The notes: generated by a model from the letters alone, not told the origin. Shown: positions 8,236 through 16,623, counted from the first letter of the stretch. The stretch is 64,000 nt of DNA from CAUZIR01 sp034421295 (GCA_034421295.1 DAOUKM010000013.1:1-64000), one strand, 5' to 3'. Program-made: numbers and translations.

Positions 8236-8343
8236 ATGCGCACTGACCTCGCACCGGGAAGAACCGTGCTGCGGCTGCTTGCGGGCGGAGCGCTGGCTCT
8301 GTTGATCCTGCTCCCGTCCGTCGCCTACGGCGGGGAGGAATAA
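8236..8343 (+). pseudogene. Stranded signal-peptide fragment
   Basis: A 35-codon frame begins with a classic signal peptide: charged start MRTDLAPGRTVLR, hydrophobic core AGGALALLILLPSVAYG, then GEE and stop. Nothing follows the signal sequence, and the frame ends 30 nt before the 8374 repeat border. It looks like the 5' end of a secreted-protein gene cut off by the rearrangement that created the repeat, rather than a functional small protein. Confidence 0.45.
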
Positions 8344-8373
8344 GAGAAGCTGGTCCGCATTTGCGTCGTTATG

Positions 8374-8610
8374 TAGGAGAAGTGAGCCAGATCAACGCCC
8401 GTTGGAGGGGAAGGTGGGGGTCGTAAGGGGTCAAACTCCACCTTCAAATTGACTCCATCCCGCGGACGCCTTCTTACAGCGCTAGATGAGGAATTTCGGT
8501 CCAATAAAACGCGCCCACTTGCACCAGAGTGCTAACGTGGCGGATGGGTCGGGAACGCCTTGCCCATGCGGTAAATGCACCTTAGTGGAGACGGGGGAGG
8601 GTCGAACTCC
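8374..8610. repeat. ssrA: Direct repeat copy B: ssrA 3' end plus downstream flank
   Basis: Second copy of the 2711-2946 repeat. It overlaps the 3' end of the intact tmRNA gene (8586-8610) and extends about 210 bp downstream of it. The best conserved blocks are near 8374-8396, 8452-8472 and the 23-bp core at 8585-8607. Confidence 0.8.
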
Positions 8611-8937
8611 CCGTCCAGAGAGCACACTTGGCGGGATCTACTACAGGCTTAGCCAACCGTATCGCTTTGCCTTCGAGGTTCCCTGTCGGCATGGATCCAC
8701 TCGACGGCTAGCCGAAGGGTCTTTTGCCCCGGTCTATCGGCGTCCTTGGGACAGCACCTCAGAGAATTGCGCCCATCCGACTCCCCTGAGGAGGGAACCG
8801 GGGACGTAGTCGCCTTTCTAGGCGGCTAGTGCTAGCTTTTCGTCGCCAGTTACTTTTTTGCCGCCGGTTTAACGAGGTGAACGGCACCTCGGCCTGCAAT
8901 CCCGAAGACACACTCCCTGTCGAAACCGCGCGTCCCC
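8586..8937 (-). ncRNA. ssrA: tmRNA (transfer-messenger RNA)
   Basis: The minus strand carries the tmRNA hallmarks. The 5' end is GGGGACG followed by GCGGTTTCGACAGGG, the conserved tmRNA D-arm sequence. The 3' end supplies CGTCTCC plus discriminator A, which pairs as a 7-bp acceptor stem with a G3-U70 wobble, the alanine identity element. The T-loop is TTCGACC on a GGGGAG/CTCCCC stem, one pair longer than usual. Total length of 352 nt is typical. A tag reading frame ending in LALAA lies at 8818-8865. CCA is not encoded (CTA follows the discriminator). It rescues stalled ribosomes together with SmpB, which is not in the window. Confidence 0.93.
8818..8865 (-). CDS. tmRNA-encoded proteolysis tag
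   Basis: Within ssrA, the minus strand reads GGKKVTGDEKLALAA followed by TAG. The C-terminal LALAA matches the ClpXP-type degron of tmRNA tags. The resume codon is taken as GGC at 8863-8865 or the next GGC; both give the same C-terminus. Upstream sequence GTTAAACC would be the resume-codon determinant region. Confidence 0.85.
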   Translation of the reverse strand, partial: GGKKVTGDEKLALAA

Positions 8938-8947
8938 GTAAGCCCCC

Positions 8948-8977
8948 ATTGTAACAGAGACCCCGGGCTACTGGTCA
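8948..8977 (-). promoter_or_regulatory. Putative ssrA promoter
   Basis: On the minus strand a TACAAT -10 box (8948-8953) lies 18 nt from a TGACCA -35-like box (8972-8977). The -10 ends 10 nt before the mature tmRNA 5' end, a suitable distance for transcription initiation with little leader trimming. Confidence 0.5.
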
Positions 8978-9062
8978 GTGACGTAAGGGCCGACGAATTA
9001 GTCTATAGACGAATATAGATCAATCATGAAGGACTCAACAGCAAACCTCGTACATAGTTGCG

Positions 9063-9092
9063 TTGACCGGTTTGGAGCGCTAGTGCTAGTCT
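9063..9092 (+). promoter_or_regulatory. Putative promoter of the cupredoxin gene
   Basis: TTGACC (9063-9068) and TAGTCT (9087-9092) are separated by 18 nt, about 70 nt upstream of the GTG start at 9164. Confidence 0.4.
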
Positions 9093-9163
9093 GCGTGTGA
9101 AATGCTTCACCAAGGGCGTTTAGGGTGCTCCCTTATGGGGACCGGGCCCCAAAGGAGACGTGG

Positions 9164-9631
9164 GTGATAAAGCAGACGATTGCATTGGTGCTAATCGCCA
9201 GCCTTTCGGCGGTCGCACTCGCGGCTTGCAGCGGCATCGGAATCGCTGAAACCGCCGGCGTTCAACCCGCCTCTCCTCCTCCAGTCCCGAGAGCGCCTTC
9301 CGATCAGATAGCAGATGGTGCTGGCGGCAACGGCGGATCGCAGATCAGGGGTACGGAAGTGTTTGTCTCGATGCAGGACCCCGGTGGAAGTGGAGAATAC
9401 ATCTACGATCCTGCCGACCTCAGCTTTGCCGTGGGCGATATCATTACCTTCGTTCTGGAATCCGAGTCCGAGTTCCATACCTTCACCGTTCCGGATCTCG
9501 ACATAAACGTTTCGGTCCAAAGCGGTATGACCGCTGATACGACCTTTACCTTCGACACCGCAGGTACTTACGAACTCATATGCGTCCCCCACCAGGCCTT
9601 AGGCATGGTGGGCACCATAACCGTCCAATAG
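9164..9631 (+). CDS. Cupredoxin-domain lipoprotein (plastocyanin-like)
   Basis: A 155-residue predicted lipoprotein. GTG at 9164 is chosen because AAAGGAG sits 6 nt upstream and the protein then begins MIKQTIALVLIASLSA with lipobox ALAAC. A flexible linker follows, then a cupredoxin domain. The type 1 copper ligands are visible: His in ESEFHTFTV, then C-V-P-H and M in LICVPHQALGMVG. This matches the C-x2-H-x4-M pattern seen in plastocyanin-like proteins. It is likely a membrane-anchored electron carrier or copper-binding protein; its partner is not in the window. Confidence 0.85.
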   Translation: MIKQTIALVLIASLSAVALAACSGIGIAETAGVQPASPPPVPRAPSDQIADGAGGNGGSQIRGTEVFVSMQDPGGSGEYIYDPADLSFAVGDIITFVLESESEFHTFTVPDLDINVSVQSGMTADTTFTFDTAGTYELICVPHQALGMVGTITVQ

Positions 9632-9748
9632 ACCCGATTGGACCTCGGCGAGAACGGCCCGGGTAGGTTGGAAGCCGGTAGTCCGTAAGGCCGGTCAGCG
9701 CTGTCCTGCGCCCCGACCCACAGGAGTGTACGGGGATCCCCCTCAGCG

Positions 9749-9778
9749 TTGACGCCCTATTGGACCGATTCCTATACT
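9749..9778 (+). promoter_or_regulatory. Promoter of dnaN
   Basis: TTGACG (9749-9754) and TATACT (9773-9778) with an 18-nt spacer form a strong sigma-70-type promoter 28 nt upstream of the dnaN start. Confidence 0.65.
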
Positions 9779-9806
9779 ACCGACACCTTAAGAGAGATCG
9801 ATCACC

Positions 9807-10937
9807 ATGCGCTTATCGTGCCTTCAGGAGAACCTCAGTCAAGGACTTTCAATTGTCGGGCGGGCGGTCGCTACAAGGTCGACGCTCCCCATTACACTTA
9901 ACGTCCTGCTTTCCACAGATCAGGGGCGGCTGAAACTCTCGGCGACCGATCTTGAAGTTGCAATCAGCACATGGATCGGCGTCCAGATCGAGGAAGAAGG
10001 GGCGATTACCGTACCGGCCAGATTGCTTACGGACTTTGTAAATTCGCTGCCGGCTGATCGCATAGACATAGAGTCTTCGAACCAGCCGCTCGGCCTGTCC
10101 CTCAAGTGTGCTCGGTTCGAGGCAAGCATCAACGGCATTGCCGCGGACGACTTCCCGCCGATCCCCGGTGTAAAGTCCGGGGTCACGGGCAAGATTGATG
10201 TCGAAACGCTCAGAGAGGCGATCTCCAAGGTGGTTTTCGCAGCCGCGACAGATGATTCCCGGCCGGTCCTGACTGGAGTGAAGGTAGAGATGGATGGCGA
10301 CGACTTCACTTTTGCAGCGGCCGATGGCTTCCGCCTTGCTGTCTATCGCGGCAAACTGGCTGAACCTGTGCCCGACGAGGTCGAATTCATCATCCCGGCC
10401 CGCGCCCTTGCCGAAGTCAAGAACCTAGCGACAAATCAGAATCAGCCAGTCGAGTTCACGGTCACCCCTTCCAAGAGCCAGGCCTTGTTCCGAATGGACG
10501 ACGTCGAGCTAGTCTCGCAACTGGTTCAGGGGACCTTCCCCAACTATTCGCAGCTTATTCCGCAGGAGCATCAAGCGAGGGTCGTCGTTGACCAGGGGCA
10601 GTTCCTCCGTGCCACCAAGACTGCCGCAATCTTTGCCCGCGACGGCAGCCGGATCATAAGGCTGCAGGTCGGAGGCAACGGCGAAGGCAAGTTGCGGGTA
10701 TCGTCTCGTGCCGAGGAAGTTGGAGAGAACCAGGGCGAGATTGACGCCACGGTCGAGGCGGCTGAGGGGGAATCGAAGATAGCATTCAATTCCAGATATC
10801 TGTCCGAGGTGCTGGACGTTATGGGAAGTGGCGAAGTTGCATTAGAAACGACATCGCCGTCCAGCCCCGGCGTGCTGCGCCAAATCGGCCGCGACTCCTA
10901 TGTGCATGTCGTGATGCCGATGTTCGTACAGTGGTAG
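9807..10937 (+). CDS. dnaN: DNA polymerase III subunit beta (sliding clamp)
   Basis: A 376-residue beta clamp with the three-domain layout of the family. The N-terminus MRLSCLQENLSQGLSIVGRA and the segment LPITLNVLLST are typical, as are GVKVEMDGDDFTFAAADGFRL in the second domain and the C-terminal YVHVVMPMFVQW resembling the family ending ..Y.y.imPm.. . The clamp encircles DNA and tethers polymerase III and repair factors. Here it is not next to dnaA or gyrB, so this is not an obvious replication origin. A strong promoter lies just upstream and an AGAGAGAT ribosome binding site precedes the ATG. Confidence 0.95.
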   Translation: MRLSCLQENLSQGLSIVGRAVATRSTLPITLNVLLSTDQGRLKLSATDLEVAISTWIGVQIEEEGAITVPARLLTDFVNSLPADRIDIESSNQPLGLSLKCARFEASINGIAADDFPPIPGVKSGVTGKIDVETLREAISKVVFAAATDDSRPVLTGVKVEMDGDDFTFAAADGFRLAVYRGKLAEPVPDEVEFIIPARALAEVKNLATNQNQPVEFTVTPSKSQALFRMDDVELVSQLVQGTFPNYSQLIPQEHQARVVVDQGQFLRATKTAAIFARDGSRIIRLQVGGNGEGKLRVSSRAEEVGENQGEIDATVEAAEGESKIAFNSRYLSEVLDVMGSGEVALETTSPSSPGVLRQIGRDSYVHVVMPMFVQW

Positions 10938-11066
10938 CGCCCGGATAGTTTTCTCACCGGCTTCACATTCGATTCCAGGGCTTCTACCCGGCCGTGCCAC
11001 GCTGCCGGGGCAAGGTCCACTAGCAAGAAGTGTGATCGCCACCCGCCTGGGTGGATGTGGATGCGC

Positions 11067-12680
11067 CTAGGAGTAGGCGACTCCTCCACCTCCAGCTCGG
11101 GGATCAGAGCCCCCCTCGAAAGAGCCATCGGGCTTCTTGATCGCTGCCTGAACCCTGGCCATGATCGGGTTGAGTGGAAACGGGTCGCGGCGAATCTGGT
11201 GGCCTAGTACTTCTAGCTCGGCGGCAACATCTCCCCTGAATCGAGCCTCGAGGAATAGGGGACCTCCCTCGCAGTGGACTCTCGGTGCCGATACCGCCTC
11301 AACGGCCGACATCCCAAAGTCGATAAGGTGAACGGCGGCCTGAAAAACAGCGCTGACTATGACCGCGCCGCCTAAGGCCCCGATAGCAACGTTCGGTCGT
11401 TCGCCATCCCAGATGAGCATTGGCACCATGTTGCTCATGCGCGCCTTGCCCGGGGCGATAGAGTTGGGATGGCCGGGCCTAGGATCGGCCAGATTCATGC
11501 CGTTGTTGTAAATGAATCCCAGTCCCTTCGTAACCACTCCAGAGGCCCACCCCAGGGTGTGCGTTAGCGAAATCATGCTGCCCTGTTCATCGGCAACGCT
11601 CACCGTGGTCGTATGACCCTGCTCAAGTGAGGCCTGTCGCTTTGCGCGGAATCTACCACTGCGTATCTGCTCCACCTGATCGGCCAGCCGGCCCTCGTCT
11701 AGGATCGTCTCCTCAACCGGGACTTTGGCGAATTCAGGGTCGGCGTTGTACGTGAGGCGGTCAATGTGGGCCAGCCCGAGAGCCGACCCGATCACTCTCA
11801 GGTACTCGACGTCTCCGTGACGCATGGCCCCGAGGTCAAACGGTTCTACGAGCCTGAAGAGTTGCAAAAGGGACTGGCCGGTGTCGGGCGGCCTTACTGC
11901 GGTTATTTTGCGCCCCCGGTAGCTACCCGCCAAAGGCTCGTAGACCCTGGGTCGGTAGGTACTCAGGTCATCAGACGTGACAAAGCCTCCGCCCAGTGCG
12001 ATGTCGTCTACGACCTCTCGAGCCAGGTCTCCAGTGTAGAACTCATCGGGCCCTCCCCTCGCCAGCCTGTCCAGGGTGTCCGCCATATCCGACATGTCTA
12101 TGACGTCGCCATACCTGTAGAAGTCCCCATCCGCGTTGAGAAAGATCCGGGCGCACTCCTCGGTGGCCGAAAAACGCTGCTGCGCTGTTGGTTGGCCCGG
12201 CATCGTCGGCATGACGATCCAATCCATGAAGGTCGAGTGAACCGGAAGACCCGCCCGCGCCTGATCTACCGCGGGTTGCAGAAGGTCGGACCAACTCATA
12301 GTGCAGTACCTGCGATGGATCTCGGCAAGACCTGCGACCACAGTCGGGGTCATTATCGAGGTGTAGCCGAGCTCGCTACGGTGGTCGGGGAACGAAAACA
12401 GGCTGGAGACCTCGGTTCGGACGGGGAGATCCCGCGCCCACATGTCCTCGCGGGCCATTGATCCGGCACGTGCGGCAAAGCTGACCACCTTGTTGTCACC
12501 TGTCCGCCCGTCATATAGCTGCGCCACGCCCATACCGCCCGGACCGCACATGAACGGGTCCCACACCCACTGAGTGAAGGCGGCCGCAAGCGCTGCGTCG
12601 AATGCGTTGCCTCCCGCTTCCATGACCTGAGCTCCCACCTCGGCAGCCCACGGCTGGGGACATGTCACTACACCCTTCAT
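11067..12680 (-). CDS. Gamma-glutamyltransferase family protein
   Basis: A 537-residue member of the gamma-glutamyltransferase Ntn-hydrolase family, without an obvious signal peptide, so probably cytoplasmic like YwrD-type members. The autocatalytic site is at about residue 350 (GHTTTVSVADEQG), where the first or second Thr is the expected nucleophile. Other family blocks: NAFDAALAAAFTQWVWDP near the start, IYNNGMNLADP, and the glycine pair IGALGGAVIVSAVFQAAVHLID. It is convergent with dnaN and precedes the dipeptidase-like gene on the same strand, suggesting peptide or glutamyl-amide breakdown; substrate is unproven. Confidence 0.88.
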   Translation of the reverse strand: MKGVVTCPQPWAAEVGAQVMEAGGNAFDAALAAAFTQWVWDPFMCGPGGMGVAQLYDGRTGDNKVVSFAARAGSMAREDMWARDLPVRTEVSSLFSFPDHRSELGYTSIMTPTVVAGLAEIHRRYCTMSWSDLLQPAVDQARAGLPVHSTFMDWIVMPTMPGQPTAQQRFSATEECARIFLNADGDFYRYGDVIDMSDMADTLDRLARGGPDEFYTGDLAREVVDDIALGGGFVTSDDLSTYRPRVYEPLAGSYRGRKITAVRPPDTGQSLLQLFRLVEPFDLGAMRHGDVEYLRVIGSALGLAHIDRLTYNADPEFAKVPVEETILDEGRLADQVEQIRSGRFRAKRQASLEQGHTTTVSVADEQGSMISLTHTLGWASGVVTKGLGFIYNNGMNLADPRPGHPNSIAPGKARMSNMVPMLIWDGERPNVAIGALGGAVIVSAVFQAAVHLIDFGMSAVEAVSAPRVHCEGGPLFLEARFRGDVAAELEVLGHQIRRDPFPLNPIMARVQAAIKKPDGSFEGGSDPRAGGGGVAYS

Positions 12681-12741
12681 GGCTCAGATTATTCAGACAC
12701 CCTGCGGCGACCGCAACTTTCGGGGCTTCCTGAGACCAGCC

Positions 12742-13749
12742 TTAGCCGGCCGGCGACCAGACTCGCTCAAAGAGCCGCAGCCAGTTGCCTCCCAATACCT
12801 TGGCAGTTTCTTCTGGCTTGTAGCCTCGTTCCGTCAGGACTCTTGCTACCTCCGAAAGGGTGTCAGGAGTCTCCATGCCGTAGGGATGGTGGTGCGGATC
12901 AGGAACTGGGTTCTCCTCGAGCACCACCTTGGTGCCCTGCTGCATGAATAGCCAGTCAAAGAACGAATGAGGCTGGTCCTGCGTATAGTCGGTCCCTATT
13001 CCAACGTGGTCTATGCCCACTCGATCTATCAGGTCCTCCATCGCATCGACATAGTCCCCAACGGTCGACTCGTATCCCTTTCTTAGGAAAAGGGGAAAGG
13101 CGTTGGCGCCAATGACTCCACCCTTCTCCGCGATCAACCTGAGTGCGTCGTCGGTCTTGTTGCGGGGATGATCCACGAATGACCTGGCGTTTGCATGGGT
13201 GGCCGAGACCGGCAGTTCGGAGAGCTCGGCAGTCTCGAGTGTAGTCCTGTCTCCGACGTGCGACAGATCGGCCAGGATGCCCAGCCGGTTCATTTCCTTT
13301 ACGGCATCGACGCCAAACCTGCTCAGACCCTCGTCGGTTCGCTCGTAGCATCCGTTACCCAACAGGTTTCGCTCGTTATATGTCACCTGGATTATGCGCA
13401 CGCCCAGAGCGTGGAACAGCTCCAGCCTGTCAAGGCGATTTTCGATGGGCGACGCATTCTGCCAGCCGAGCACGACCGCCGTCTTCTTCTCGGACTTGGC
13501 CCTTATGATGTCGGCCACCGAAGTGGCGTGAGTCAGGGTATCTCCGTATTCCTTGAACCGGTGAAGCCAACTCTCCACGTTGTCCATCGTCTCGCGGAAT
13601 CCCTCCCACACCGCGATGGTCGCGTTTATGGCGGTCACACCGCCGGCCTCAAGGCTCTCGTACACGTGCGGACTGTCCCAGCGACTCACGTTGAGCCCAT
13701 CGATCACGATCGACTCGTCGTAGACACTCTGTCCCGTTTGTCCAGCCAT
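12742..13749 (-). CDS. Membrane dipeptidase-family (peptidase M19) protein with altered metal site
   Basis: A 335-residue renal-dipeptidase-like TIM barrel. Start set at ATG 13749 (MAGQTGQSV), preceded by GGGGAGG; the open frame extends further upstream without a ribosome binding site. Retained family marks are ILADLSHVGDRT, PVSATHANARSF and the barrel end HVGIGTDYTQD. However, the N-terminal HxD zinc ligands (DGHND in known enzymes) read DGLNV, and the bridging Glu of the GVEGGH motif reads Gln (GWQNASPIE). So three of five zinc ligands of classical enzymes seem changed, and dipeptidase activity is uncertain. Confidence 0.82.
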   Translation of the reverse strand: MAGQTGQSVYDESIVIDGLNVSRWDSPHVYESLEAGGVTAINATIAVWEGFRETMDNVESWLHRFKEYGDTLTHATSVADIIRAKSEKKTAVVLGWQNASPIENRLDRLELFHALGVRIIQVTYNERNLLGNGCYERTDEGLSRFGVDAVKEMNRLGILADLSHVGDRTTLETAELSELPVSATHANARSFVDHPRNKTDDALRLIAEKGGVIGANAFPLFLRKGYESTVGDYVDAMEDLIDRVGIDHVGIGTDYTQDQPHSFFDWLFMQQGTKVVLEENPVPDPHHHPYGMETPDTLSEVARVLTERGYKPEETAKVLGGNWLRLFERVWSPAG

Positions 13750-13978
13750 ATGGCTTCCTCCCCGGCCGCAGCTTGACCCTCTCGTTCGGACCCTAAAGGA
13801 TCTTGCCGACCGGATTATAGAGCCGCCGCCAAGATCCGGAGTAGGGGCGTCCCTCCGGCTGGCGAGGGCGGGACTTGCTAGAGTGTTGGTAAATCGGGAT
13901 ATGCCTGCCACCACTCACGACAGGGGTGGGCGCTAGAGGTGTTGGCGCCGGGCAGTCTAAGAAAGGTCACGGAGCGCC

Positions 13979-15010
13979 ATGAAGGCTGCCATCTATCAGG
14001 GTAACCATCGGTTCGAGATCAAGGAGACCCCCATCCCTGAGCCGGGGCCGGACGAGATCGTCGTAAAGACGAGGTTTTGCTCCATTTGCGGCACTGACGT
14101 ACACGGTGTGCTGTACGACGTGGTTCCACCCGGATCAGGACTGGGCCACGAGTACAGTGGAACCGTGTTCGCCCTTGGCGAGGACGTGACACGGTGGAGT
14201 ATCGGCGACCGGGTAGCCGGAGCCGCCGGCGGGGCTCCGCCCACCGGCACCCAGAGCATATTCATCGAGAACCCGAGATACAACTTTCGCACTATGGGCT
14301 GGGCTACGTTGCCGCCTGCCTTCAGCGGATATGCGGAATACATACTGATGAAAGCCTGGATGGCCTCACCGGTGCCGGACGGCGTGACCGACCTGCAGGC
14401 GTCTATGGTCGAGCCTATGGCTGCGGCATTCCACGGCGTTTACCGGGCAAAGATGCAGCAGGGCGACTCAGTGGCGGTCATAGGGGCAGGGCCACTCGGC
14501 CTGTTCTCAATGCAGATTGCCAAAGCGAAGGGCGCGTCGAAGGTGATCGTATCCGAGCCCGCGCCGGCCCGGGCAGCCGCCGCGGAGGCATTGGGCGCCG
14601 ACGCCGTGCTCGACCCCAGCAGGGACGAGGTGGTCGAGCTTATGGCCGACCTCACCGACGGCCGGGGACCCGACGTGGTTATAGATGCGGCAGGAGCGAG
14701 GCCTACGCTTCAGCAGGCTCTAGAAGCGGTCCGCTACGGAGGCAGGGTCGTTCTACTGGCAATCGCCTGGGAGGAGGTGCCGGTGGTCCCGGCGGACTGG
14801 TGTACCCGCGATCTTGAGTTAACCACAACGTTCGCGTTCAAACCCGAATGGTGGCCAGAATGCTACAGGCTTATCGAATCGGGCGACGTACGCATAGAGC
14901 CGATGCTCAACGACGACAGCCTGATCTCCCTGGAAGACATCGAGCCGACATTTAGGCGCCTGTTTAAGCCCACCGACGAGATCAAGATGGTCGTGGACCT
15001 CGAAAAGTGA
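13979..15010 (+). CDS. Zinc-binding alcohol dehydrogenase family protein (no structural-zinc cluster)
   Basis: A 343-residue medium-chain dehydrogenase. Catalytic-zinc residues are present (FCSICGTDVHG, LGHEYSG) and the nucleotide-binding motif VAVIGAGPLGLFSMQIA is intact. The four-cysteine structural-zinc lobe between residues 90 and 110 is absent; a longer, Gly/Pro-rich segment replaces it. This resembles sorbitol/threonine-dehydrogenase-like subgroups. It faces away from the dipeptidase-like gene across a shared upstream region, so both may be regulated together. Substrate is unknown. Confidence 0.87.
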   Translation: MKAAIYQGNHRFEIKETPIPEPGPDEIVVKTRFCSICGTDVHGVLYDVVPPGSGLGHEYSGTVFALGEDVTRWSIGDRVAGAAGGAPPTGTQSIFIENPRYNFRTMGWATLPPAFSGYAEYILMKAWMASPVPDGVTDLQASMVEPMAAAFHGVYRAKMQQGDSVAVIGAGPLGLFSMQIAKAKGASKVIVSEPAPARAAAAEALGADAVLDPSRDEVVELMADLTDGRGPDVVIDAAGARPTLQQALEAVRYGGRVVLLAIAWEEVPVVPADWCTRDLELTTTFAFKPEWWPECYRLIESGDVRIEPMLNDDSLISLEDIEPTFRRLFKPTDEIKMVVDLEK

Positions 15011-15034
15011 CCGGGAAACCCGAGAAGAGGCGAC

Positions 15035-15349
15035 CTACAGCAGGACCTCGCTAATCTGGATAATCGGGGTTACATCGGTAAAGTTTGGAATGTCGTTTAG
15101 CAGACGCTCCCTACGTTCACCGGAAAAACCCTGATTCATAGCCTCGCGTGACTCGAACGTGGCTGTCACTACGCAGGTATAGGGTGCCTGGTCGCCCTCC
15201 ATTGACTCTAGGCCCCTGCTGACTTCAAAACCCACGAGACCGAGCGGATCTAGCAATTCGTGCACTACTGGCGCGTGCCGATTGACGTAGTAGTCGTGAT
15301 CGAAATGCCCGTCCTTGGTGTTGGGATAAAAGGCCTGAAGTCTGATCAC
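15035..15349 (-). CDS. EthD-domain protein
   Basis: A roughly 104-residue EthD-like ferredoxin-fold protein. GTG at 15349 is chosen because GGGAGAA precedes it; the longer open frame from 15418 would overlap the neighbouring dehydrogenase. Family pattern: VIRLQAFYPNTKDGHFDHDYYVNRHAPVV, with the conserved F..YY...H.P segment. Members form small dimeric enzymes or accessory factors in degradation pathways. It follows the zinc dehydrogenase gene on the same strand with a 14-nt gap and is probably co-transcribed. Confidence 0.78.
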   Translation of the reverse strand: MIRLQAFYPNTKDGHFDHDYYVNRHAPVVHELLDPLGLVGFEVSRGLESMEGDQAPYTCVVTATFESREAMNQGFSGERRERLLNDIPNFTDVTPIIQISEVLL

Positions 15350-15363
15350 AAAGGTTCTCCCTT

Positions 15364-16491
15364 CTAGGGCGTAAGGTAGGCCCTCGTTACTTCGGTGCCG
15401 CCGTCCTGACCCGACCATTCCGCCCGCTCAAATGCCTTGTCGATTTCCGTTAGGGGAAAAGAGTGCGACATCAATCCAGTGAGCCCATACCTCTCCTTGC
15501 TGTCAGCCAGAAAGCCCAGTGCCACCGGGAGGGTGTACGGATCATAGTGAGCGATTCCAATGATCGTGGTGTTTCCCCACACGGTGCTGGCGACATCCAG
15601 GTCGGTCGTGCCTCCAGGCCACATGTTGCCGATCTCAACCAGCGTTCCGCCCTTCCTGGTCAACGCAAGGCCCTCAACAAATACGTCGGGAAGGCCGACC
15701 AGTTCCATTACGATGTCGCCTCCCCGACCACCGGTCAGTTCCCGGACCCTGGCCACCCTGGCCTCGGCGGTGTTGAACTCGGAAATATCTACGACCTCGT
15801 CAGCACCACAGCGCAGCGCGAGTTCCAACCTGTTTGCCGCCCCGTCGAGCACGATGACGCGACCGGCACCCATCTCCTTGGAGGCGGCCGCCGCGTTAAT
15901 TCCAAGTCCGCCCGCGCCCTGAATGACGACGGAATCCCCCATCTGCAGTCCCGCCTTCTTGAGGCCGAATATGACCTGAGAGACGGCGCAGTTCACCGGG
16001 ACCACATCTTTGTCCTCCAGACTCTCCGGAACCTTAAAGACGAAGTGACCGGGATGCAGGTAAAAGTACTCGGCGAAGCCCCCTGAGCAATACGGGTATT
16101 CATCGACGGGCCTCCTGAACCGGGTCCGATCGGGACAGGCATTGAGCTGGCCGCGCAGACAGGTGTAACAGCGCATGCAGGGGAAAAAGTACGTGTAGGC
16201 GACCCGATCACCCTCCCTGAGGGGAAGGCCGAGCGAGTCCGAGGACACACCCGCGCCCATCGCTGCGACGACCCCGGTCATCTCATGGCCAATTATCGTC
16301 GGCCTGCCCAGGCTATCCGCGGTCCAGTTGGCGGGACCCAAATGGCCGCGGTAGTAGTGGAGGTCAGAGCCGCAGATCCCTGCGGCAGTGATTCGCACAA
16401 GGATGCCGCCGGGCTCGACTTCCGGTACGGGAAGCTCTCTGAGCTCAAATTGGTAGGGACCCGTGTATACGGCTGCCAGTCCGGTTGTCAC
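15364..16491 (-). CDS. Zinc-dependent alcohol dehydrogenase
   Basis: A 375-residue medium-chain alcohol dehydrogenase. Catalytic zinc motif GICGSDLH and GHEMTG are present, and unlike the gene at 13979 it keeps the structural-zinc cysteines (FPCMRCYTCLRGQLNACPD). The cofactor motif is VVIQGAGGLGINAA. It is co-directional with the EthD-like gene. Likely oxidises a secondary alcohol or polyol in the same catabolic block; substrate is not determined. Confidence 0.88.
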   Translation of the reverse strand: MTTGLAAVYTGPYQFELRELPVPEVEPGGILVRITAAGICGSDLHYYRGHLGPANWTADSLGRPTIIGHEMTGVVAAMGAGVSSDSLGLPLREGDRVAYTYFFPCMRCYTCLRGQLNACPDRTRFRRPVDEYPYCSGGFAEYFYLHPGHFVFKVPESLEDKDVVPVNCAVSQVIFGLKKAGLQMGDSVVIQGAGGLGINAAAASKEMGAGRVIVLDGAANRLELALRCGADEVVDISEFNTAEARVARVRELTGGRGGDIVMELVGLPDVFVEGLALTRKGGTLVEIGNMWPGGTTDLDVASTVWGNTTIIGIAHYDPYTLPVALGFLADSKERYGLTGLMSHSFPLTEIDKAFERAEWSGQDGGTEVTRAYLTP

Positions 16492-16623
16492 AGGTTAGAT
16501 TCCTCCGCAGATGGCCACCCGGTTTGAGGCGATCCGCAGGCATCTTATATGATACGGCGAGTCAAGCCGGGCGCGGCTCCACGATGCGCTCGACTCTACA
16601 GGCCCCCTTTGGCGACGCCCATC

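Larger units (their letters stand above)
2922..8607. mobile_element. Putative decayed genomic island integrated at the tmRNA gene
   Basis: The interval is bounded by direct repeats of the tmRNA 3' end (2922-2944 and 8585-8607, identical 23-bp cores inside longer diverged repeats). Inside are a toxin-antitoxin pair, a broken tyrosine-integrase C-terminus, two paralogous lipoproteins, minisatellite and tandem duplications and a stranded signal-peptide fragment. ssrA 3' ends are well-known integration sites for tyrosine-integrase elements. No intact integrase, excisionase or transfer gene is visible, so the element appears immobile. The shared flank of about 210 bp is longer than a simple att core, which suggests successive insertions at the same site or a segmental duplication. 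Confidence 0.6.

Noticed and set aside
8486..8809. 107-codon frame antisense to the tmRNA gene
   Set aside because: It runs on the opposite strand of a structured RNA and shows no protein family.
9807..10937. Possible replication origin next to dnaN
   Set aside because: No dnaA, gyrB or recF nearby and no DnaA-box cluster was seen.
11039..11054. CCACCC-GCCT-GGGTGG hairpin between dnaN and the gamma-glutamyltransferase gene
   Set aside because: Short stem and no T-run, so not reported as a terminator.
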